Shown here in pieces: positions 54,879 to 64,000 of a DNA stretch of 64,000 nucleotides. Below the pieces are notes generated by a model. The model was not told where the DNA came from, made no database searches, and saw nothing but the letters and a program-made list of their open reading frames with translations. The translations under genes were made by a program, and so were the position numbers. Each line of letters opens with the position of its first letter. Position 1 is the first letter of the stretch. Source of the stretch: Muscardinus avellanarius (lineage: Eukaryota; Chordata; Mammalia; Rodentia; Gliridae); NCBI GenBank assembly GCA_963383645.1, contig OY726574.1:62128894-62192893 (forward strand), written 5' to 3'.

Positions 54879-55369
54879 GGGCTTTTTTTTCCCCCCCTTT
54901 TGACATTATATCTGTTCTGAAACATCCCAGCTCTGGGCACCATCTGATGAGATCCAGAGGTTAGGTGCGCTTGGCCGGGCACCACTACATTGATGTCCTG
55001 GCACTATTTAGAGTCCTTGGTTCTCATCTTGGGCCATTCAGAAGGGAGGATGCTAATGTGTCTGGGAGTTCACACTCCTGGCTGCAGTCAGTTGTGCTGG
55101 CTAACAAGGACAGCAGGAAGCCCCGCCTTGGGGGACCCTGTGGTCAGAGGGCGTGGCCTCAGGGTGGAGGGCGTGGCCCTTGAGGTCCTGTGCTGAGCAG
55201 TGAGTCCCCCTGGAGTCACACCCAGGTGTAAATCTTTTTCTGTTGTTGTTGTTTTTAAACTACCTGTAAGCATATTTGTAGTGATAACAGAACCCCCCAA
55301 AATCATTTATACAAATATGATAAGGAGACCGAGACTTTGTTTCCTTATTTTTTTCTGGTACGCTTCTTA
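54879..55369. other. Intron 1, unique with paired GGGCGTGGCC words
   Basis: gagggcgtggcc occurs twice about 20 bp apart (55145-55178), KLF/SP-like words in otherwise ordinary intron. Confidence 0.45.
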
Positions 55370-56010
55370 TATGTAGACTTTGTCGGTGCACTGTGATCAT
55401 ACGTCTTAGGTTCAGCGTGGTGCAGACACAGATGTGCACAGCGCCTGGCGGTTCCCTCTGGACCCCACTCTGTTCCCTCTGTGTATGTTGGTGAGGTCGG
55501 CAGTGAGGGCTCTGTATGAGGGCATGATGCTGTTTGAGCTCTTCCCTTCCCCTGCCGCCTCTCTCCTGGACTCCCCTTCCCCTATTCCTCTGCTCTCTCT
55601 CCTCCTTTATTTGTCTTCCTTTTGTTTAATATTTTCTCTCTAGCTGCTACATAGGAGAGAAAATAGGCCCCTGGCCTTCCGAGGCTGGCCGATCCGCTTA
55701 GCATCATGTCTCTAGTTTCATCCGTTTTCCAGCAAGCGGCACACTTTTGCTCTCCTTTGTGGTGGAGTCAGACTCCATCGAGTGTGTAGAGCTCATTTTC
55801 TGGGTCCATTCGTCGGTGGCCCACCACCTCGGTTGGGTCCATAACTTGGCTGTTGAGAATCGAGCTGCTATAAACGTGGGCCTGCGTGTTTTGCTGCTGG
55901 TTTTTTAACTATTTTTTTTTTTTTGGGAAAGTTACTGAGGACTAGAATAGCTGGGTCCCTGGTGGCCCCATTCCTGGTCTTCTGAGGAACCTCTGTACCG
56001 CACAATCTCC
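55370..56010 (-). repeat. L1 ORF2 end and 3' UTR, GC-shifted
   Basis: tcggtgcactgtgatcatac, gctggccgatccgcttagca, ccattcgtcggtggcccacc, gagctgctataaacgtgggc. Confidence 0.85.
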
Positions 56011-57712
56011 ATGGTCACTGTACTATTATACCAAATACTTTTGGAGAAATGGTAGGGTAGGCTCTGACTTTAACCAAGGCAAAGGGAAGTGTCAGCTCTG
56101 TGGAATGTGTCAAGAAGTTTATGAGGACTGAAGGAAAATATAAAAATTGTTACACGTATGCTTACAACATGGGTTTTAGCCGTCCAGCAGGTAAATAAAC
56201 AAAAAGCTTAGTATTCACAGTCACAGGACTGGAGCCCAGAGAGTCGCTCTCTGGGACGTCTCTGAATGCAGCCACTGTACCCTTCGGCTTTGGAGTGGCT
56301 GCGTCTGAGTGCCGATATCCTTGAGGAATTCGGGTTGCTGGAAGCCGGGCGCTGACCTCATCTCCCTGTCTGACCTCCTGATTCTGCTGGTAAAGACACA
56401 CTCTAAGAAGAGCCCGTTGACTGCGGCTCCCCCGATCCCACCTTCTTAAAACCCTAAGCTATGTTTTTCAAGCAGATGCCATATTTTGATCCCATCTACA
56501 GACATCTAAAGGCAAATTTTCTGTCTACCTCAGGAGGAAGCATTTATGTTCTTAGGTCTTGGAAGCAGGCATGGGGAAACACTTTCAACTGAATCCCTGT
56601 ATTGAATCGCGTCACGCAAGTCAGTCCAGGATCAGTATCTGCTTCTTGACAGAGAGAAGTGCCAGCCAGCGCCACTGTCTGTCTTGCTCTCAGGACCGCT
56701 ATCTCTAGCTGCTAAGTGCTTCTGGGGCTAAAAGGTCGGGAGCTCCCAAAAAGGCACGTGTGTTCATCAGCCAGGCAGAAACACCTGGTGTTGCCTCTCC
56801 ACAAGCCAACCGGGAAATTCTGCATCCTGTATTCTCCTTGGTCGGAATGTCCTTCAGTGCTCCATACAGTCAGACTCTGATGGCTTCGGCCTTGCGGAGT
56901 CTTTCTTCCAGCTCAGGAGGTCAGCACCTGTTTCAGGAGGAATTCTGAAAACTTTCACATTCAGAGATATCCTGGAGATTTAACGGGACTTCCATTGACT
57001 TCAGGAATCGTAACTTGCTTCTACACAGAAGATAACTTTCAACTTAGCATCACCAGGTAGGAAAGGAGGTTTGCAGACTTTATTCATTCACATACCCAAG
57101 GAACGAAGCACCGCAGAGGTGCGTTCTCAAGCCGCCGGGATTCACCTGCCTGGGGGTCCTCAGCACATCTGTCTGCCTTTCATGAGAGCCCTGTGGCCTC
57201 CGAAGCTTCTCAAGTCCAATCCCGCGCTCTGCAGCTGGGCAGTGAAGGCAGCAGACACACTCCAAACGCCAGTCATGTTCACCTCAAACAGCCCTTTAAA
57301 ATTTTTATGGCACATGATGGAAAATTGCAGTTATTATGGATTTTGTATTTATTTTTATAGGGCACTTTCTAAAGCTTGTTTATTAATCAGCTATAAATGG
57401 GAGAAATCCTTTTCCTTTCGAATATTGGTATTTTCTCCTAAGATAAGCCTGAGGCTTTCATCCTAAACCCAAAGTGAAAATATGTATTAATAATTAAAAC
57501 TTTTTTTTTCAAAATAGCCCCAGGGATTTGTATTTTATCTTTTTGAGGCATAAATCTTCTTTTGATAGGCTGTGATGTTCACTCCTCTGCTTTTTCCTCA
57601 GTGATTTAGTGTATGTAATATTCTCTGGCATATCTAATATATCTCTATTTTGGACATTTTGGATATTTCAAGCAATTTCACTGAAAGCATTGACTTAAAA
57701 CTTACCTTTCTT
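56011..57712. other. Intron 1, long unique stretch
   Basis: 1.7 kb without SINE or L1, one of the longest clear runs in the distal part. Frames at 56760-56948 and 57071-57466 are open but match nothing I know. Confidence 0.5.
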
Positions 57713-57935
57713 GCTGGGCGTGGTGGCACATGCTTGTAATCCCAGCATTCAGGAAGCTGAGACAGGAGGATCGTGGTTCGTGGCCAGCCTCAGCTACTTA
57801 GTGAGGCCCTTTACAACTCAGTGAGACCCTGTTTCAAAATAAAGAATAAAAAATAAGGCAGGAGGTATAGCTTGGAGGTAGAATGACCCTGAGTTCCATC
57901 CCCAGTACTGCAAAAAAAAACAAAAAAAAAAAAAT
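57713..57935 (+). repeat. B1-dID SINE
   Basis: gctgggcgtggtggcacatg to ccatccccagtactgc, A-rich tail with one C. Confidence 0.95.
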
Positions 57936-58093
57936 AAATTACTTTTCTTGACTTCAAAAAATATTTAAAAAGTTCAGCAGGGCCAGGGATAACTCTAAGT
58001 GAGTATTTTGTTCTGTCTTACTATTTCATTAACGTAATTGAACTCCTTATTGACTATTTTAAGTTTAATAACCATTTGTAAAACCTAATTTTG

Positions 58094-58270
58094 TGCATGT
58101 GTGTGGTACGGGGGATTGAACCTGGGAACATTCTGACTGCACTCCATCCCCAGCCATATTTTTATTTTTTTGTTTTGAAATACCGTTTCACAAAGTTGCG
58201 AGGGCCTCACTAAATCACTGAGGCTAGCCTTGACAAACCTAAAATCCTCCTGTTTCAGCCTCTGGCTTAG
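58094..58270 (-). repeat. B1-dID SINE, diverged
   Basis: gtggtacgggggattgaacc to tcctgtttcagcctctggctt; the B1 start is largely deleted. Confidence 0.88.
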
Positions 58271-58715
58271 AACCCAATTTTTAATTTTGAAAATAGTAAA
58301 CAAACATTTGTTTTTGAGGCAAACATTTAAAATAGGAGCTTTTAGTTCTGAGTTTTATGTCTTGATGAATAATTGTTTAACTCCCCATATCAAAAGCCCC
58401 CACACTTTGCCCAGAGCTCTGGTTCCTGTCCAAAGTTAATTGTGTGTCAATTTCTCACTGACACTTAAAGTTACACTAAGAAATCACAAGTACCTTGACT
58501 TATCATCAGCATCAGGACCAAGACTGTTACCTTCAAGACCAAGCAAGGGCCAGCTCTGTAGCAGGAGCCACTGTAACCATAGCAGAATAGCCGTGGGCAG
58601 TGGGATTTTTCTCTTAAATTTCAGACTCTCAGAACTTGGGTATAAGAAGATACCAAAAGGATGTCTGCTTAGATACCAGCTTTTTAGAGTAGTATGTCGA
58701 ATTAATTTTTCATTT
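58271..58715. other. Intron 1, unique
   Basis: Nothing recognised. Confidence 0.4.
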
Positions 58716-58818
58716 TTCTTTTTGTTGGCACTAGGGCTGGAACCCAGGGGCATCCCACCTCTCAGCTCCACCCACAGCTCTATATGTTTTTAAATTTTGA
58801 ATCAGGGTCTTGCTAGGT
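58716..58818 (-). repeat. dID arm with linker
   Basis: ttggcactagggctggaacc to atcagggtcttgctaggt. Confidence 0.87.
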
Positions 58819-59044
58819 ATTTGTCTTTTAAATTAACATTTTATTTTTCAGAGAGGTTTCAGGTGTATAGCAAACTGTGGGGAAAGTGAGTACCCCGTTT
58901 CTGGGCCCTCGTGACCGTTGACACCCTCACCATAGGCTCACACGCCTTCAAAACCAAAGAGCCTACATACGGTGGCACACCAGTATGACAAAGTCCATTG
59001 TTTACAATAGGTAGAATTTTAAGAAATTATTAATTCTAAATGCA

Positions 59045-59226
59045 GCCAGGCACAGTGGTGCACCCCTGTAATCCCAGGACTTGAGAGCTTCAAAAGTTTG
59101 AGGCAAGCCTCAGCAACCTAGACCCTGTTTCTATAGAATAAAAAATTAAAACAAAGGTCTAGAAGGGGGATTATCTCAGAGCTAGAATGCCCCTGGGCTC
59201 AACCCCTAGTATATAAAAAAAAATTT
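59045..59226 (+). repeat. B1-dID SINE, diverged
   Basis: gccaggcacagtggtgcacc to ctcaacccctagtatat. Confidence 0.88.
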
Positions 59227-59767
59227 AAATCACATATTAAGTATTAGGGTGGATCTCTATCATTACTGTGTAGTATGGTTTTCCTGGATAAATGATATAC
59301 ATTTGCTCCAAGGGAAAATATCTAATGGATTTTTCATTAAATTCTTTACAAACTAAATTTGCATCTTTTAAAGGCATAGAAAAGCTTCGTAACTTCTTAC
59401 CCTCCACAACCACGAATGTTCAACCATAAGGTATCTGTGTAGTGGCTACAGGTTTTTACGTCAGTTATAAAAGGTTGAGGTCTAAACTGTACTGTGGGTT
59501 TCAGTTTTTTTCAACTCTTCAGGAAGAGTTGAAAGAGTAGGAGCTGTCAGGAAACAACCTATAGACCTGTTTGCCCAGCTTTAGAAGCAAAAGTTTACAG
59601 GTGACTTAGCTCTTATTTGAACTCAGAAAAATTTGTAATTTGAATAGTATTCTCAGATATTTTTATGCCATATATTTAGAGGAATTAAATAATATGAAAC
59701 ATGTTTTGATCATGTGCGATTTTCCTGTGCTTTTATGAAAATTGGTTTTAAAAGTGAATGTATTTGT
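59227..59767. other. Intron 1, unique
   Basis: AT-rich, nothing recognised. Confidence 0.4.
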
Positions 59768-59909
59768 TTCGTACTGGAGTGTGAGAACAGGGGCATTCTA
59801 CCTCCAAAATACATCCTCAGCCCTAATTTACTTTTTATTTTGAAACAGGGTCTTGATAAGTTGCTGAGCCTGACCTTCCCTCCTCCTGTCTCAGCCTCCC
59901 CAGTGTTAC
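59768..59909 (-). repeat. B1-dID SINE, truncated
   Basis: gtactggagtgtgagaacag to tctcagcctccccagtg; the B1 5' end is missing. Confidence 0.87.
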
Positions 59910-59939
59910 CGTGTGAGATGTAGCTGCAGGTTCTTGTAC

Positions 59940-60480
59940 TTAGCCATTTTTAGAAAAAAAAATAGCCAGAACTCTACTATTGCAAGCTTTAGCAATTTTA
60001 TTATTACAAAAGGCAGAAAGAAGGGACAGAAGTCAAAGCACTACGTCAGAGAGAGATTGACACAGTGGAGTGACTTGAAAATAAGGCCCTGAAGTTTTTG
60101 AATACTGAACAGCTTTTATAAAGATTCATTGTCCTCCATCTTGCCAGCCAATAGTCTTCTGACCCGGCTAGGTGTGAGCCCGCCCACTAACTCCCAACAG
60201 GCCCCTTTTTATGATTATGGGGATTTCTTGTTCGACCAAAAGCCTTCTTCCTGCCTTGCTGCAGGTGTGGGCCAAGTCCTGGTTAAGACCAGAATGTGTA
60301 ACTTGCTTAACAAAGTCGGGGGTCACGTGGCATCTGCCCCCTTCAACCAAGACCTGTGCCGTCCTCCCGCATCCTTGGGGAATTTTAGCCTGTCTGCTAG
60401 AAGTTATTTAATACGTAAACCTGTCTTTAAAATACGAAGGCCCTGGGCTACAGCTCTACTGTGCTCTTGCTGCTCACTTT
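59940..60480 (-). mobile_element. Endogenous retrovirus LTR, minus strand
   Basis: On the minus strand: CCAAT-class element (60148-60152), TATAAAA (60114-60120) and AATAAA (59997-60002) with spacing normal for a retroviral LTR. U3 probably extends to about 60480. No viral gene is seen beside it; family unknown. Confidence 0.6.
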
Positions 60481-63097
60481 GGTGCCAGGACCTCTGCAGG
60501 GCTCCTTCCCTGCCCGAGTGCCTGCGCCACACACCCAAGCTCTGCCTCTCTATATTTGGAAATGAACACCAACGCTATTTTCAAATACATTTTCAAATAC
60601 ATTTCCCAGTACCGCACATCCAGGGCCAAGATTACAGGCGTGCACCCCCATGAGAGGCCCCGCAACAGTGAGGTTTGGAACAGCGCCATCTTACTCCTCA
60701 TGAACCTCTGCTCCTTCAGTATCAAGATACCACACATGCATTCCATTTTCTTCTCATCCTTTCTCAAGAACAAAAAAAAAAAAAAGCTTTACGCTGAAGC
60801 CAGTCCCTCACTGAGCACACGGAACCATAACTTATGACATTTCACACAGTCCGCTGGTCACTGTGGATCACCGAGCTGCCCGATCTCCTCAAGGGTTCCA
60901 TAGCGCGTTGCCCTCCTTACCCCATCAGTTGAAAACATGTCTATCTTGTGTGCTTCCCCACCCCAACGGCCTGTGTTTTGCACCGGTGACACTAAAAGAT
61001 CAGTAAGCGTGTAGCCACTTGTAGTGTTTTCTTTTTGGTTTATAGCCATTCTTGTTTATGATATTGGAAGTCACATCTGCATATGGGCATAAAGGCCAGA
61101 GGATGGAGAGTGCCGGTCTGCCCACTAATGAGTCCATGGGTAGCCCAAAACATGGCGCTCATTCTGCCATCTCAAAAGCCTATGACAGGAGTCCGGAATA
61201 AGTTTCCTGTCTCCACACATCCAGAGTAGGTCTTGTAGACTGAGTTACAGGATATATAAGATGGGTTTGAGCTACACAAAATAGAAATAATTTTCTGTGA
61301 ATAACTTTCAGACAAAACTTTTTTCCATTCTCACAAGTCATTGAAACATGCATATCTCAACATCTCATTTGTAAAATACTGATTGATTAAGAATTTTAAA
61401 ACATGATGAAAAATATATATGTCCTCCCATTCATTAGTTATTTATATGGTACTTTGTGCTTCTGGTACTTAAACATATATGTTATGCTAGAATAAACCGC
61501 ATGATGGGCGGGGAGTTACAGAACATGAGTGCCGTATTGTAGAAGCCTGTAGAAATGGCGCCGTGTTTCTTGATGTAATACTGTAATACCTACTAGGTAT
61601 ACTAGATAGGTATAATACTGCAGGGAACTAGGAGGGATTCATAATTTCTCATACTTATGAGGGAAGCTGAGAACATGGAGGAAGGAGCCCGGGTTTGGGA
61701 GCCGGGCGGGTCCAGGTCAGTTGCCAGTGCACATGTCCTCGGCGACTCCTGCGACCTCGGAGCCTCTTCTGAGCTTCATTGCTTCACCATCGGGGAAGAT
61801 AGCTCTAATAATCATTCCACAGGTTGCCACTGTGAATAAATTTCAGACACATGTAGGTAAAGTGTAAAAAGGAAAGAACATCACACCATAAATATGTCTG
61901 ATGCCGTCCATGTGGAAGAGGCGACGACCCAAGGGAGGTAGCTGTGAGGTTTGGCAGCGTGTGCCAAGTCGTGCCCGGTCCCGATGGGTAGGTCGCCCCT
62001 CACTGCGCGCAGAGCCCCGTGCCAGCTGCTGTGCATGGGAAGGAAGGTCAGCGCAGCCTCTGCTTAAGGCGTCCGAGTGGCTCGTTTAACACCTGACTCC
62101 TGAGCCGAGCACGGCTTCTGTTGGAGGAGAGTGTCGCTCGGTAGAAACTTTGCTCCTGTTTGAGAGCCCTGTCACAAATGGTTGTGCTTTTAAGGAACCA
62201 TTTTGATTTCAGGCTCCTGCAGGCTCGGCCTAGGATTTTGTTGTCGTGTGGATCCTTAGTTGGTCGGGTTTCTGGAGTGTTTACTTTTCCAGCTTCTGTC
62301 CAGCTTCCATTTCCCTGCCCCTGGTCTTTCTGGAGCGCCTCTGAGGTGTGGTGATGACAGTGGCCCTCGGTCCACTTGTAGCCACTGGCAGTGTTTCCTC
62401 TGTGACACCCAGCCATTCTAGTCTGTGATGTTGAAAATGTACTTCTGTCTGAGCTTCCTTTAGTCCTTTCAGGAAGAAGGCAAGGTGCGTATAAACAGAT
62501 TCACAAAAATAGTACGATAGTGGGTAAGACAGGAAGGATGCGGAGCACAGACCTTTATCAACAGAAGGCAGTAGCCGCAGCAGTGGGGGCTGGGGGCCAG
62601 GGAGAGGAGGCGGGGCTTGCGGAGCAGGGGACAGGGCTGCCAGGGCAACTCCTTCCCATTACGGGGTGGGACCCTGCAGGCGTCATTCGAGAGTCCTGCC
62701 ATTTCTTTGAGGACAACCAATCCCACATCCCTCCCTGTGTCTGGTTCCTTCCTGAACTAAAGATAGCTGTACCTAGGCCAGCAGCCCCTCTAGTGTGGCT
62801 TCGTACAAATCAGCCACTGGAAATACGCCGTCTAGGATGGTGACATGCACCCCCAAAGGGATTCTGTCTTTGGGACATTGAGTGGGAAGTGGACCACCGC
62901 AGGAGGGTCACCTAAGAACAGCTGTCGTTTTGAGAGAGGCCAAGCTCTTGCCTGGGTTTCCCATTAAGTATCCTTGCCTTCGGGATCGTGTGTCTGTGGC
63001 TATGAAATGATCCCCTTATGATTGTATTTATTAGAAAAAGAACTTGTGCATGCCTCCTTGTGTAATCCTCTTATCATTTTAGAGCTTTGTAAGTTTA
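60481..63097. other. Intron 1, long unique stretch
   Basis: 2.6 kb with no clear SINE or L1 (a short B1-like attacaggcgtgcacc lies at 60633-60647). GC-rich patches near 61680-61770 and 61900-62060. No exon or known protein recognised. Confidence 0.5.
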
Positions 63098-63292
63098 GCC
63101 AGGCGTGGTAATGCACACCTGTAATCCCCATGCTTAGGCAGCTGAGATAGGAAGATTGCAGGTTTAAGCCCAGCCACAGCAACTTAGCAAGAACCTGAAC
63201 AGTTTAGCAAGATGCTGCTTCCAAAACAAACATAAAAAGGGCGGGCTCTGATGTAGAATGCCCCTGGTTCAATCTCCAGTATCACAAAAAGG
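63098..63292 (+). repeat. B1-dID SINE
   Basis: gccaggcgtggtaatgcaca to ttcaatctccagtatcac. Confidence 0.92.
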
Positions 63293-63296
63293 GAAG

Positions 63297-63390
63297 GACT
63301 TTTTATATTGTGGTATAATACATTGTAGTGAGATTCAGGGTGATACAAGCAGATGCACACAATGTCTCTTAATGTGGTTCCCTCCAACGA
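63297..63390 (-). repeat. L1 3' UTR tip
   Basis: tatattgtggtataatacat, gtagtgagattcagggtgat: a short antisense L1 tail. Confidence 0.65.
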
Positions 63391-64000
63391 AGATCCTTGT
63401 AATAAGACTAGTGTTCTCGTAGATAAGCCCGAGAAACGGTGTGAGGGAGGGATCTGAGGGCCGTGAGCACAAAGCTAAGAATTTGGAGTTTGTACAGAGG
63501 GTATACTTACAGGAATGGATGATAGTGTCTCTCTTAATCTACAGTGAAAGTGGACTACCGTAATGACTTGTTAAAAGAGTCATACAGGTTTTAAAGGGAT
63601 TATTAACCTGGAAGCCACCTTGACCACTCAGGGCACTCAGTAATTAGTGTAGTGAGCTCCACCATGCGTCAGCCAAGCTGCCATACTCTTGGCTTTGCGG
63701 TAGCGACTGAAACCCCATGAATATTTCATCATTGCCGGGGCAGTGCTGTGGTAAATATTGGAAAGGACAGCGCTGAGAGTCATGTCGGAAAGGTTCACGT
63801 TGCCGGGAAAACAGTAAGCTTCTCATGGCATGGGCGTGCCTCTGCTTCTGGTCCTTCTCTATCGAGCCTTGGGAGCAGGTTGGGCCGGTGGTCAGGAGGG
63901 CCTCCTTTGCCATAGAAAATGGGCTGAGAGGGTGACCTATTTGATCTACTTTGAGTAGCTCTTTTTGTTAAATAAAACAAGAAATAAAAAGTCATGAGTG
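63391..64000. other. Intron 1, unique
   Basis: Nothing recognised; the window ends inside the intron. Confidence 0.4.

Overview
This window looks like nuclear DNA of a rodent that is neither a mouse nor a rat. About 65 copies of one dimeric SINE were found. It is a B1 (7SL-derived) left arm joined to an internally deleted ID (tRNA-Ala-derived) right arm, the B1-dID family known from squirrels, dormice, beavers and some hystricomorphs. No mouse/rat B2 or B4 was seen. L1 tails, a few LTRs and older mammalian repeats (MIR, MER5-like, Tigger-like) fill in the rest. I cannot name the species.

Only one protein-coding segment can be supported: the first coding exon of PIEZO2 (mechanosensitive cation channel) on the + strand. 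The ATG is at 24566 and the coding part ends at a GT donor at 24630, after 21 codons plus one base. It lies in a strong CpG island (about 23940-25570) with GC boxes, an inverted CCAAT box, a possible two-uORF leader and, just upstream, a GC-rich 13-bp tandem repeat. No exon 2 was recognised, so intron 1 runs at least 39.4 kb to the window end.

Layout: 1-23940 is 5' flanking DNA with SINE clusters (3831-4715, 14841-15522), L1 fragments, a degenerate CATCC satellite-like block, a strong CTCF-like site (12284-12302), a minus-strand LTR (16058-16690), a Tigger-like element with an internal duplication and a MER5-like element. 23940-25570 is the promoter and exon 1. 25570-27870 is mostly unique intron. 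27870-64000 is repeat-rich intron: a composite L1 locus (40757-42720), a roughly 3.8-kb antisense L1 (43782-47612) carrying a nested twin-primed L1 insertion with target-site duplications, a 40-base C run, long microsatellites, a SINE with an internal perfect triplication, and two more LTRs.

No operon, CRISPR array or new biological system is present. The most informative oddities are in promoter architecture and retrotransposon structure: the 13-bp repeat at the promoter, the uORFs, the nested twin-primed L1, a recently active SINE subfamily with intact target-site duplications, and B1-dID copies carrying extra dID arms. Repeat boundaries were read by eye and are approximate to about 5-20 bp, except where a target-site duplication fixes them.
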